Below are positions 1 through 7,879 of a stretch of 21,148 bases of DNA, piece after piece. The notes under the pieces were generated by a model. It was not told the origin of the DNA. It made no database searches and saw only the letters and a program-made list of their open reading frames with translations. A program made the position numbers and the translations under genes. The stretch is from positions 1 through 21,148 of the forward strand of contig DKQT01000016.1 in NCBI GenBank assembly GCA_002471845.1. The letters are read 5' to 3'. This stretch comes from Fidelibacterota bacterium UBA7301 (GTDB taxonomy: Bacteria; Fidelibacterota; Marinisomatia; Marinisomatales; TCS55). Each line of letters begins with the position of its first letter. Position 1 is the first letter of the stretch.

Positions 1-1662
1 CTCGATATCGCTGTAGGGTTGACCTGTACGAATGTTATTTTCGCCGAAATTATTGAGAGCCACTTTGCGGACAGCCATGAGATTTTCCAGTTCTGAAACA
101 GGGTCTTTACCATTGTCCCACAGGTGAGCCGTTGGGTGGGCGGAACCGAGTGGGCGTGCATCTTGATCGGTGATAAATGTATATCCCCGGCGAATGCCAT
201 CCTGGATTATATCTTCCAATGCTTCATTCTCATCCGTGCCATCAGGAAAATCCTGGTAGCCGTATTCCACAGAAATTTTATCCCACTCACCAATGCCGAC
301 ATCATAGGCATCCCGCCATTCAATTTTTCCATTTTTATCCAATATGACGGTGGGGTGAGGATAATCCATAACCGAAGCGCGCCCCACAGTGCTGGCGATA
401 TAATTATGGGCCAGTCCGATAGTATGGCCGATCTCATGGGCCACCAGTTGGCGGACGCGAGCCAGGGCTAATTCACGCATATAGTTCGGAACTTTCGTGC
501 CATTTTCGTACGGGGCCAAAAGGCCCGTAGCGATGAGGTAATCCTGCCGCAGTCTTAGCGATCCTAAAGATACATTCCCCTTAATGATCTCTCCTGTTCG
601 GGGGTCAACCACAGCACTGCCGTAGGACCATCCCCTAGTGGCGCGATGCACCCAGTGGATCATGTTGTAGCGTACATCCATGGGATGAGTCCCGTCGGGG
701 AGAACTTTGACTTGAAAGGCATTGATATATCCGGCAGCATTGAAGGCCTGGTTCCACCAGCGGCCGCTTTCCAGCATAGCTGTTTTAACCGGTTCCGGAA
801 CACCAGGGTCGATATAATAAACAATGGGTTCTACCGCTTCACTTTTTCTTTTTTTCGGATGCTTTTTTTCCAGCCGGTGGCGGGTGATGTAACGGATATA
901 AATGGATTCATCCAATGGTACCGCATAATCCTGGAAGGACATGGGAAAGTACCCCGCCCGGGGATCATGTTTCCGCGGTGTATAATTATCATTAGGGAGT
1001 TCAACGAACGAATGGTGGAGGCGGACGGTCATAGCGGTCGGTGTAGGCGTCACCTGTCGAACATACCGGCCCGGGTTTGTCCCGGTGTAGGTCATGAGCG
1101 CTTCCACTTCTGTATTCTGGGGGAAGTTTATGGTGGCGGGGAGGTGGATGGCGGAACGGCTTTTATCCACTTTATAATTTCCCATTTTCTGGTTTTTCAG
1201 CCGGCTAACAATGCCGTGGACATCATTTAAAAAGAAATCTGTTGCATCTACGAGAACACGGTCTTCTTCTTCCGCTTCTACTTTAAAACCCCATAAGGTG
1301 GATTTGGCAAAACCATCGGCTACAGATGCTCTTTCTTTCGGATTAGTGGTGTTGGCGCGGTACCGGTAATTAGGTTGAATTAGCAAGACTTTCGGCCCCA
1401 CACGGTAAAAATATACGATACGCTCATTCCCCAGTTGGCCGCGATCCAGGCCCACATCATTGGAACCCATCCCCGCTATAAGTGAATTCACATACAGAAA
1501 CTCTTTTTCAAAGTCGGATATTTCCAGCCACAGTTTCCCGGTGCTGTCCTCCCAATACATATCAATATACCCATCCATCTTTTTCATGGACTTGGTTTTA
1601 TCCGCAATCGAATCACCTAACAGGAGTCCGATCATTGAAATTAATAGGATAATTTTCTTCAC
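1..1662 (-). CDS. Exported zinc metalloprotease (metzincin, DUF5117/DUF4953 type), 3' end cut by the window edge
   Basis: The frame is open from a GTG at 1662 to base 1, giving 554 residues, so the C-terminus is missing. The start is supported by GAGG five bases upstream and by a signal peptide beginning VKKIILLISMIGLLLG. Residues 409-419 read HEIGHTIGLAH, a full metzincin zinc site (HExxHxxGxxH), followed by a Met-turn-like SVMDYPHP. Upstream segments such as YIDPGVPEPVK and WWNQAFNAAGY fit the large bacterial zinc-dependent metalloproteases annotated with DUF5117, DUF5118 and DUF4953, usually about 800 residues or more. It probably acts outside the cytoplasmic membrane on peptides or proteins; the substrate is unknown. 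It follows the helicase gene on the same strand after about 100 bases. Family assignment is from motif memory, and no frameshift was seen. Confidence 0.9.
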   Translation of the reverse strand, partial: MKKIILLISMIGLLLGDSIADKTKSMKKMDGYIDMYWEDSTGKLWLEISDFEKEFLYVNSLIAGMGSNDVGLDRGQLGNERIVYFYRVGPKVLLIQPNYRYRANTTNPKERASVADGFAKSTLWGFKVEAEEEDRVLVDATDFFLNDVHGIVSRLKNQKMGNYKVDKSRSAIHLPATINFPQNTEVEALMTYTGTNPGRYVRQVTPTPTAMTVRLHHSFVELPNDNYTPRKHDPRAGYFPMSFQDYAVPLDESIYIRYITRHRLEKKHPKKRKSEAVEPIVYYIDPGVPEPVKTAMLESGRWWNQAFNAAGYINAFQVKVLPDGTHPMDVRYNMIHWVHRATRGWSYGSAVVDPRTGEIIKGNVSLGSLRLRQDYLIATGLLAPYENGTKVPNYMRELALARVRQLVAHEIGHTIGLAHNYIASTVGRASVMDYPHPTVILDKNGKIEWRDAYDVGIGEWDKISVEYGYQDFPDGTDENEALEDIIQDGIRRGYTFITDQDARPLGSAHPTAHLWDNGKDPVSELENLMAVRKVALNNFGENNIRTGQPYSDIE

Positions 1663-1765
1663 AATTACCTCTTCATTGTGGAATCAAAGAACACCAATTT
1701 AAATGTGGGGAGTTACATGAAACAGAAAAATTTGGTCAATCCATCACTCCATTCATCCAATCTCT

Positions 1766-4700
1766 TTACTCTTCCCACGCCGGGCAGAGAAAATCCTTAT
1801 AGTCGCAATATTGACAATTAAAGTCACTCTTTTTTGTTTCAAATGATCCCGAGCGGATTCCATCCGCCACATCCCTGATTTTATCCCGGTACACATCCAA
1901 TTCCTCTTCAGAAAACTCGTGGGATGAAAGGGGATCATCCCCAAAGCGTAAGAAGTGTAAGCTGGCTTCACCAGGAATACCGCTAATGCCCTGCACGGCA
2001 TCATTCAACAAGGCTTCGGTGTACAGTGCCATCTGGATATTCTTATCCGCTTTTTCTTTTTTACGGCTGGTTTTGTAATCCACAATCCCAAGACTATCAC
2101 CGTTTTCATCAATGCGGTCAATTTTACCAGATATTTTTACATTGATATCATCCATTGTATATGCAAAGGCTTTTTCTCTTCCAATAACATTAGGGGGATT
2201 TTCCATCACAAACCGGAAATAATCGGATAATAATTCTTCACCTTGCTTGCGGAATTCCTCACCGCGCTGGCGGTACTCAAAGGATTCATCCCGCCAATGT
2301 TTTTCCAGCAAATCATACAGCTTTTCTTCTGTTTGATCTTCAGTTTCAAGTCCATGATATTCTTCCAATATGCCGTGCATAATGGAACCGAATTCACCGG
2401 TGGCCCGCGTTTTCCTTTCAGGAACCTTATCAATATATTTGAGCCTGTATTTCAGCGGACAGGAATTATAAGTATCAATTTTGGTTGAAGAGAGGTGCAA
2501 GATGGCATGATCTCTTGGCTGTGCTCCCACTCCGTTTGGTTCTGGTCCACTGCTGCTCTGTTCCATTTCGTCTAGGATTTGCCGGGCATTTTCCATTTGG
2601 TTGGCGGCGATTTCCCGGTTCAAATCTGCCAATAGCCGTTGGCGCTTTGCACTCAAGGATACTGTTTTTTCTTCATGTGTATTCATGGTCTCAATCTCCA
2701 TGGGTTGAGGATTAATGTCTTCCAGTTCTTTTGTAAACATTGACTGTCTTTTTGTCGGTCCGAATAAATAAAGAAATTTTTCTGCACGGGTGATACCAAC
2801 ATAAAATACGCGCCGTTCTTCACGTTCGTGAAGTGTCCTGAATGAAGTGTTGGCATCCTGTTCCCACGCCATCCACGACGCGGGAAGACGGTCAATAGTT
2901 GGGTGTTTTTTCAGGCTTGAAGGAAAACTGCCGCTGTAAAGAAACGGCATGATCACCACCGGAAACTGGAGCCCCTTACTTTGGTGGATGGTCATAACCT
3001 GCACCGCCAGATTTCCGCTTTCGAATTCCGGCTGGGCGGCGTTTTGATTCGAGGCCAGAGCCATCACTCCCATAAATTCGAGCCAATCACTGAATGATGC
3101 TTTTGGGTCTTTGTTAACAAATTGTTCCGCAAGGTTCAAGATTTCACCTGAATTAGCGAGATTTAGTCTTTCTTCATATCTATACTGAGTTCGCATTGAA
3201 GAGACCAGTTGCGATGTTTTCAAAACAGTCAATAACTCCCAAACCATTTCGTCTGCTTTCAGTTTTTTCTCCAGGGATTGTTGCAGGGTGGTAATGGAAT
3301 CCACCAAGGCGGCAATTTCTTCTGCTTCATTATTTCTATTAATTAATCGATCCAGCTTTTCATCAATGGTTGTTCTGTTCATTGTTTGAAAAAATGTACT
3401 AGTCCATGATTCCCCTATACGCTCCCTCAATATCCGAAACAGGGCAATGTTTGCCTGATCGTCTTTGCATATCAAATGTCCCCACGCCAGCACGTCTATT
3501 ACGATGGGTACATCAAAGAATTTCTCAATGTAGATATCCACCGGGATAGCGGAATTTTGCATAGCGTCGGCGGCATCAGTAACATTATTCCAGCCGCGGC
3601 AGATAACAGCAACATCGCCGTAAAGAGCCTTGCCGTCATTTACCATAGATTGGATCAACTTCGGCAAAGCCTCTAGTGTTTCCTGCTTATTCGCTTGGAT
3701 CCATTGCGGCTTCGGCCCGGATTGAGAGTTTTCAGGGAGGCATTTCAGGCTTTTGGGTGTCCGGTCAGGGTTGTGGCTGATGGCGGCGTTGGCAAGGTCA
3801 AGTATTTCCTGAGTGGAGCGCCTGTTTTCCACCAGCGGGATTTCAGCATAATTCCGGTGGGATTCATACCGTTTCCTGAAGTCAGCAATATTGTAATAAT
3901 TCGCCCCGCGGAAGGAATAGATACACTGGTCTTCATCCCCCACAACAGTAATACTGGGATCTTTTTCTGCAATCAAATTCACAATTTTATTCAGGGCATA
4001 ATTATTGTCCTGGTATTCGTCAATAAAGATATGCTGGAATTCGTTCCGCACTTGTTCCAGAACAGAGACATCGTTTTTTAGGACATCGTAACAACCGAGG
4101 ATCATATCGCCAAAATCCAAGGCATTATGGTGCGCTTTTGCTTTTTGGAAAAATGAGTAAGCCTGCACCAGATCATGGAGCTGAAATGCAACATCGTCAA
4201 AGCGCGTATTTTTTGGATGTATTCCGGGGAAATTATGTACAAACCATTCCTGTGAATTTTCCATATCCTGGAATTTGGATATTAATTCAGCAGGAGAGAG
4301 CAGTTCATCGCTGACCCTATTGAAAAACGGGATGAAGGATTCGCGGATAACTTTGACGGGATTATCGGCAAAAGTACGGGACTGAATGAAATCCATATCA
4401 TCAAAGTGGTTGATGAGATAATAGAGGATATCACTTTCTTGCCAAAGAACATCATCCACGCGGGCTGCAGGGCCGTAACGGCGCATGATGGCATGACAAA
4501 AACTGTGGAAGGTGCCGACGAAAATAGGTTCAGCCTTATCTCCAAGAATATCAAAAATTGTTTGCCTTGCTTCTGCGGTAGCCTTTTCAGTGAACGTTAG
4601 TAGCAGCACATGTTCAGGTTCAATCAACTTTGAAGTAACCAGATACCGTATCCGGTGGAGAAGGGTGGACGTTTTTCCCGTGCCGGCGCCGGCTAAAATC

Positions 4701-4801
4701 ATCAGTGGGGCCGGGGAATGAGAAATAGCTGAATCCTGGCTGGGATTGGCGATGAAATTTTCACTGGAATATGGCATAGGGAAAGTTAGGAAAATCACCA
4801 T
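1766..4801 (-). CDS. UvrD/Rep-type ATP-dependent helicase with C-terminal RecB-like PD-(D/E)XK nuclease
   Basis: This 1011-residue protein combines a superfamily 1A helicase with a nuclease. Visible helicase motifs are Walker A GAGTGKT (residues 38-44), FIDEYQDNN (motif II), VVGDEDQCIYSFRGA (motif III), IHQSKGLQFPVV (motif V) and VFYVGITRAE (motif VI). The C-terminal quarter has the nuclease signature GKIDRIDENGD, GIVDYKTSRK and QMALYTEAL. Four cysteines (C781 in NSCPLKY, then C996, C999 and C1006) are placed as in the AddB/RecB-type nucleases that hold a 4Fe-4S cluster. The likely role is DNA unwinding and end resection in break repair. The start is uncertain: ATG at 4801 and ATG at 4777 both lack a clear Shine-Dalgarno. 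It is not a plain PcrA/UvrD, which lacks the nuclease, and no AddB partner gene is visible, so I give no symbol. Confidence 0.93.
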   Translation of the reverse strand: MVIFLTFPMPYSSENFIANPSQDSAISHSPAPLMILAGAGTGKTSTLLHRIRYLVTSKLIEPEHVLLLTFTEKATAEARQTIFDILGDKAEPIFVGTFHSFCHAIMRRYGPAARVDDVLWQESDILYYLINHFDDMDFIQSRTFADNPVKVIRESFIPFFNRVSDELLSPAELISKFQDMENSQEWFVHNFPGIHPKNTRFDDVAFQLHDLVQAYSFFQKAKAHHNALDFGDMILGCYDVLKNDVSVLEQVRNEFQHIFIDEYQDNNYALNKIVNLIAEKDPSITVVGDEDQCIYSFRGANYYNIADFRKRYESHRNYAEIPLVENRRSTQEILDLANAAISHNPDRTPKSLKCLPENSQSGPKPQWIQANKQETLEALPKLIQSMVNDGKALYGDVAVICRGWNNVTDAADAMQNSAIPVDIYIEKFFDVPIVIDVLAWGHLICKDDQANIALFRILRERIGESWTSTFFQTMNRTTIDEKLDRLINRNNEAEEIAALVDSITTLQQSLEKKLKADEMVWELLTVLKTSQLVSSMRTQYRYEERLNLANSGEILNLAEQFVNKDPKASFSDWLEFMGVMALASNQNAAQPEFESGNLAVQVMTIHQSKGLQFPVVIMPFLYSGSFPSSLKKHPTIDRLPASWMAWEQDANTSFRTLHEREERRVFYVGITRAEKFLYLFGPTKRQSMFTKELEDINPQPMEIETMNTHEEKTVSLSAKRQRLLADLNREIAANQMENARQILDEMEQSSSGPEPNGVGAQPRDHAILHLSSTKIDTYNSCPLKYRLKYIDKVPERKTRATGEFGSIMHGILEEYHGLETEDQTEEKLYDLLEKHWRDESFEYRQRGEEFRKQGEELLSDYFRFVMENPPNVIGREKAFAYTMDDINVKISGKIDRIDENGDSLGIVDYKTSRKKEKADKNIQMALYTEALLNDAVQGISGIPGEASLHFLRFGDDPLSSHEFSEEELDVYRDKIRDVADGIRSGSFETKKSDFNCQYCDYKDFLCPAWEE

Positions 4802-4899
4802 GTGATAAAAAATGTTTCGTCTACCTCACTAATTATTAATAATTTTAATTAATCCTGAAAGAGCAGCACGTCTGTTTGAACAAGCAATAAATAAAATAG

Positions 4900-5097
4900 A
4901 AAATAATTTTGGGAGACTGGAGTAATCAAGAAGGAATTTACATAGCGAATACATCTAAGGATAATGCATTTTGGGATGTTAAATCTCCTTATGTTCATAC
5001 AGGGCTCGATAATTCAAAAAATTATTACTACAGAGTGGCAGTTTATGATGGGGTAGAAATACGATTATCAAAAGAGGTTAGCGCAAAACCAAATTAA
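4900..5097 (+). pseudogene. Fibronectin type III domain fragment (gene remnant)
   Basis: In the frame ending at TAA 5095-5097 the peptide contains FWDVKSPYVHTGL, then YYYRVAVYDG and LSKEVSAKPN. This is the spacing and wording of the last strands of a fibronectin type III domain. A stop (TAG 4897-4899) lies just upstream and the only start is a TTG at 4909 without a good ribosome binding site, so about 62 residues survive without signal peptide or partner domain. I read it as the tail end of a lost secreted protein gene. A short expressed peptide cannot be excluded. Confidence 0.5.
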
Positions 5098-5106
5098 ACA
5101 ATTTTT

Positions 5107-5134
5107 TAACTTTTGAATTAGTCCGCGCATCTAA
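5107..5134 (+). promoter_or_regulatory. ECF sigma promoter candidate P1, before lipoprotein gene 5182
   Basis: TTAACTT (AAC at 5108-5110) and TCTAA (5130-5134) are separated by 17 bases. The same pair recurs upstream of 6303 and 7355. It resembles RpoE-type promoters (GAACTT, then TCtaA). Predicted transcript start is near 5141, about 40 bases before the ATG. Confidence 0.6.
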
Positions 5135-5181
5135 TAAGCCAAATGAATCAAATTAAAACAATCCAAAAAGGAAATAACAAA

Positions 5182-6147
5182 ATGAAACGAATATTCTTGC
5201 CAACCTTAACTCTATTGTTGGTTGCAATCGGTTGTGATAATCCTATCAGGGATAATGCTGTTGAACTGGACAGTGCAGAATTACAGGATCTTTCAACCGG
5301 GCTTGCAACTGACTTAGGCCTGAGCAAATCATCCACAAACGCAGTTAACGGTGTTCTGAATCGCCATGGACGCGGGGGAAAACATCGTGAACCGGGATTC
5401 CTGTGGAAGGTTGCTGGCGAACTGGCTATCAATTTATCCGAAGAAGAAAAAGCCCGCTTATTTGAAAAAATGGAAGAAAAAGATATTCCATTATTTAGTG
5501 GCACCAAAAAACAGGGCGCCAAATCCAAAGGTGGGAAAAAAGGCAAAAATGACTTTGGCGGTATAATCCGCGTACTCACGGATGAACAAAAAACTGCTTT
5601 CAAGGAAATCATGTCTGCCTATAAGGAAAAATTCGAGGCAATAAAAAGCCAGGTTAAAGATGGAACTCTTTCTAAAGAAGATTCCCGCGCCCAAATGAAG
5701 GCGCTCGGTGAAGCGATGAAAGTAGAAATTGACGCCTTGCTTACGGATGAACAAAAAGCCCAAATTGAACAAAATAAATCAGACCATGAAGCCAAACGCC
5801 AGGCTTACCGTGATTCATCTAAAATGGTAATGATTGAAGTTTTGGACATGACATCTGATCAAGCTACAGCCTTCGATGCCGCTAACCAGGAAGCCCGGGA
5901 TGCGGCCAAAGCACTCTTTGAACAAGCAAAAAATGGTGATATTGATAAAGATACTTTGAGAGAAGGACTGAAAAATATCTTTACCTCCAAGAATGAAAAA
6001 ATGGAAGCGCTGTTTGATAATGACCAACTTGAAATCATTAAAATCCATAAAGCCTTAGAACTGCGAATGAAAAAACACCGTGGCGGTAAGGGCAAAAAAG
6101 GTGGGGGAAAAAATAAAAGAAGCGGCAGAAAAGGGAATAACGGTTAA
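5182..6147 (+). CDS. Lipoprotein with two Spy/CpxP-like (LTxxQ) modules, first tandem copy
   Basis: I start at ATG 5182 rather than 5143 because it begins a lipoprotein signal, MKRIFLPTLTLLLVAIGC (lipid Cys18), with AAGGA about nine bases upstream. The 321-residue product has a conserved N-terminal block (DLGLSKSSTNAVNGVLNRHG, GFLWKVAGEL) and then two similar helical repeats of about 70 residues. Each repeat is bracketed by LTxxQ-like motifs: LTDEQ 132-136 with LTDEQ 187-191, and MTSDQ 223-227 with FDNDQ 278-282. LTxxQ motifs mark the Spy/CpxP/CnrX periplasmic family, so a membrane-anchored envelope chaperone or metal/stress sensor is a reasonable guess. The tail from about 297 is very rich in Lys, Gly and Arg. 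An ECF-type promoter lies upstream and a terminator follows. The gene at 6303 is its paralog. Exact function unknown. Confidence 0.85.
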   Translation: MKRIFLPTLTLLLVAIGCDNPIRDNAVELDSAELQDLSTGLATDLGLSKSSTNAVNGVLNRHGRGGKHREPGFLWKVAGELAINLSEEEKARLFEKMEEKDIPLFSGTKKQGAKSKGGKKGKNDFGGIIRVLTDEQKTAFKEIMSAYKEKFEAIKSQVKDGTLSKEDSRAQMKALGEAMKVEIDALLTDEQKAQIEQNKSDHEAKRQAYRDSSKMVMIEVLDMTSDQATAFDAANQEARDAAKALFEQAKNGDIDKDTLREGLKNIFTSKNEKMEALFDNDQLEIIKIHKALELRMKKHRGGKGKKGGGKNKRSGRKGNNG

Positions 6148-6172
6148 TTACCACCATTTGATTAATTGAAAT

Positions 6173-6213
6173 AGGGTCGTTCTGGTTAACCCAGAACGGC
6201 CCTTTAATTTTTT
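6173..6213 (+). terminator. Rho-independent terminator after lipoprotein gene 5182
   Basis: A 13-base-pair stem (6173-6185 with 6191-6203, one G-T wobble at 6177/6199) with a five-base loop is followed by TTTAATTTTTT. It separates the two paralogous lipoprotein genes, so each is likely its own transcription unit. Confidence 0.9.
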
Positions 6214-6224
6214 AACTATTATTT

Positions 6225-6252
6225 TTAACTTCAGGCACCTTACTAGGTCTAA
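6225..6252 (+). promoter_or_regulatory. ECF sigma promoter candidate P2, before lipoprotein gene 6303
   Basis: TTAACTT (AAC at 6227-6229) and GTCTAA (TCTAA 6248-6252) with a 16-base spacer, matching P1 and P3. Predicted transcript start near 6259, about 44 bases before the ATG. Confidence 0.65.
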
Positions 6253-6302
6253 ACTAAAAATACCTTTAGATATTTGATCAATTGAGAGGAAAAGAAAATC
6301 AC

Positions 6303-7253
6303 ATGAAAAAATTAACATTACTTCTCACCATATTATTATTTGCAACCTTCGGATGCGAAAAGCTGATGAAGGATGAAAATATCCTTGTAGATGATCCGGA
6401 ATTGCAGGCCTTTTCTGACGGTTTAAATGCCGATGTTGGTTTAAGCAAGAGCAGCACAAACGCCCTCAACGATGCATTAAATCGTCATGGTAAAGACGGG
6501 AAACATCGCCGTGATCCAGGGTTTTTATGGAAAGTAGCTGCTGAAATGCAAAGTAAGCTTTCAGATGATGAAAAATCCCGTCTTTTTAGTTGGATGGATG
6601 ATAATAGTGTTCCCTATCTCTATGGCGGTGGAATGGATCGAAAAGATAGAGGTGGGCCCGGAGGAGATAAAGGCGGTAGTAATGTTCGATTGATCTATGA
6701 ATTATTGGATGAAGCCCAACGTGAATCACTCAAAAATATTCTTGAAACCTATGGCACAAAAATGCGCGATCTTATGGAGCAAGCCAAAGCAGGAACTATA
6801 GACAGAGATACAGCTAAAGCTGAAATAGAAGCATTGGAAGCAGCCATGGAAGCTGAAATTGAAGGCTTGCTTACTGATGATCAAAAACAACAATTAGCTG
6901 ATATCAAAGCTGAGATGGAAAATAGAATGGCTGAAGCAAAACAGGCTGCCCATGATGCTATGGTTAATGCACTTGAAATGACTTCTGAACAGGAAACAGG
7001 ATTGGCTGAAATTAATACAGCACATCAGGAAGCCATGAATACCCTTTTTGAAAAAGCAAAAGCTGAAGAAATGGAAAAAGACGATTTACATGAGGCAGTT
7101 AAATTACTTTTAGCAGATCGCAATTCAAAAATGGACGAGTTATTTAATGACAAGCAAATGGAAATCATCAAAATCTATACTGCACTCGGAATGCAATATA
7201 ATCGTCATTGTGGTCAAAAGGATCGGGATGGCCAAAAAGGCGATAATAGATAG
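6303..7253 (+). CDS. Lipoprotein with two Spy/CpxP-like (LTxxQ) modules, second tandem copy
   Basis: ATG 6303 begins MKKLTLLLTILLFATFGC, a lipoprotein signal with Cys18 at the same position as in the paralog at 5182; GAGAGGA lies 12 bases upstream. The mature protein keeps the block VGLSKSSTNALNDALNRHG and GFLWKVAAEM, then two helical modules with LLDEAQ (134-139), LLTDDQ (189-194), MTSEQ (226-230) and FNDKQ (281-285). A Gly/Asp-rich linker (about 108-126) replaces the Lys/Gly linker of copy one, and the basic tail is shorter, with a single Cys at 303 in RHCGQK. It has its own ECF-type promoter and a strong terminator. The protein core is clearly homologous to copy one, but linkers and tails have changed, so the copies may bind different partners. 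Likely an envelope stress lipoprotein; the role is inferred only from the LTxxQ pattern and promoter. Confidence 0.85.
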   Translation: MKKLTLLLTILLFATFGCEKLMKDENILVDDPELQAFSDGLNADVGLSKSSTNALNDALNRHGKDGKHRRDPGFLWKVAAEMQSKLSDDEKSRLFSWMDDNSVPYLYGGGMDRKDRGGPGGDKGGSNVRLIYELLDEAQRESLKNILETYGTKMRDLMEQAKAGTIDRDTAKAEIEALEAAMEAEIEGLLTDDQKQQLADIKAEMENRMAEAKQAAHDAMVNALEMTSEQETGLAEINTAHQEAMNTLFEKAKAEEMEKDDLHEAVKLLLADRNSKMDELFNDKQMEIIKIYTALGMQYNRHCGQKDRDGQKGDNR

Positions 7254-7270
7254 TATCAATTTTTATTCAG

Positions 7271-7301
7271 AAAAAGGCTGCCAACTGGCAGCCTTTTTTT
7301 T
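7271..7301 (+). terminator. Rho-independent terminator after lipoprotein gene 6303
   Basis: A perfect stem AAAAAGGCTGCC / GGCAGCCTTTTT (7271-7282 with 7287-7298), loop AACT, then a T run. It ends about 14 bases before the -35 element of the sigma operon promoter. Confidence 0.95.
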
Positions 7302-7314
7302 ATCTGAAAATATT

Positions 7315-7342
7315 TTAACTTTTGAGAGGCAATGTTGTCTAA
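7315..7342 (+). promoter_or_regulatory. ECF sigma promoter candidate P3, before the sigma gene (autoregulation)
   Basis: TTAACTT (AAC at 7317-7319) and GTCTAA (TCTAA 7338-7342) with a 16-base spacer, the same as P2. Placed directly upstream of the ECF sigma gene, it suggests positive autoregulation. The predicted transcript start (about 7348-7350) lies only 5-7 bases before ATG 7355. Confidence 0.65.
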
Positions 7343-7354
7343 AATGGCAAATGC

Positions 7355-7876
7355 ATGAAAACAGACCACGAACTGATAAAAGAATTTCAGGATGGGAACC
7401 ATGTCGCATTCGATGAATTGGTTAAACGACATCTTCCTGAAACATATGGGTTCTTTTGCAAATTCACTGCCGATGAGATTGAAGCAGAAGACCTGGCACA
7501 GGATGTTTTTATCAAAATGTTTAAAGCACTTAAGAAGTTTCGATTTGAGTCAGAATTTAAAACATACTTATTTCGAGCAAACATCAATATGTCCAATACC
7601 TACCTTAGGCGGAACAAGTGGCGGAACCTGCTTCACTTGGACCAAGCGCCAGAGCCAGGCTATCTGGATACCAGTCACGAAGATGGATGGAAACGAAAAG
7701 AATTATGGGATGCGGTGGCCAAACTCCCTTCCCGGCAAAGGATGGTCGTGACCATGCGTATTGCACAAGAAATGCCCTACAAAGAGATCGCATCTATCAT
7801 AGGGATTAGTGAAAATTCGGCCAAAGTGAATTATCACCATGCGGTTAAGGCACTCAAAGAAAAATTGCAGGATTAA
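7355..7876 (+). CDS. ECF-family RNA polymerase sigma factor (RpoE-like)
   Basis: This 173-residue protein has the usual two-domain ECF layout. Region sigma2 covers roughly residues 15-85, with AFDELVKRH, EAEDLAQDVFIKMFKAL and the promoter-melting stretch FKTYLFRANINMSNTYLRR. Region sigma4 covers about 115-170, with LPSRQRMVVTMRIAQEMPY and the helix-turn-helix KEIASIIGISENSAKVNYHH. It should direct RNA polymerase to the element seen at 5107, 6225 and 7315. The next gene starts four bases after the stop and encodes a small membrane protein, the usual place for an anti-sigma factor. ATG 7355 is the only nearby in-frame start and matches ECF N-termini; two earlier ATGs (7344, 7351) are out of frame. 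Confident in family, not in subgroup. Confidence 0.95.
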   Translation: MKTDHELIKEFQDGNHVAFDELVKRHLPETYGFFCKFTADEIEAEDLAQDVFIKMFKALKKFRFESEFKTYLFRANINMSNTYLRRNKWRNLLHLDQAPEPGYLDTSHEDGWKRKELWDAVAKLPSRQRMVVTMRIAQEMPYKEIASIIGISENSAKVNYHHAVKALKEKLQD

Positions 7877-7879
7877 CTT

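Noticed and set aside
646..1230. 194-residue plus-strand ORF and other plus-strand frames in 1-1700
   Set aside because: They lie antisense to the metalloprotease frame, which has the metzincin site, a signal peptide and an unbroken 554-codon reading; the plus-strand peptides look like no known protein.
4852..4923. Peptide NPERAARLFEQAINKIENNF upstream of the fibronectin fragment, partly like the AKALFEQAK part of the lipoprotein at 5182
   Set aside because: Similarity is limited to a few helix-forming residues, frame closed by stops on both sides; too short to call a third paralog or a TPR remnant.
5148..5612. 154-residue minus-strand ORF across the first lipoprotein gene
   Set aside because: Antisense shadow of a gene with clear lipoprotein signal, paralog, promoter and terminator.
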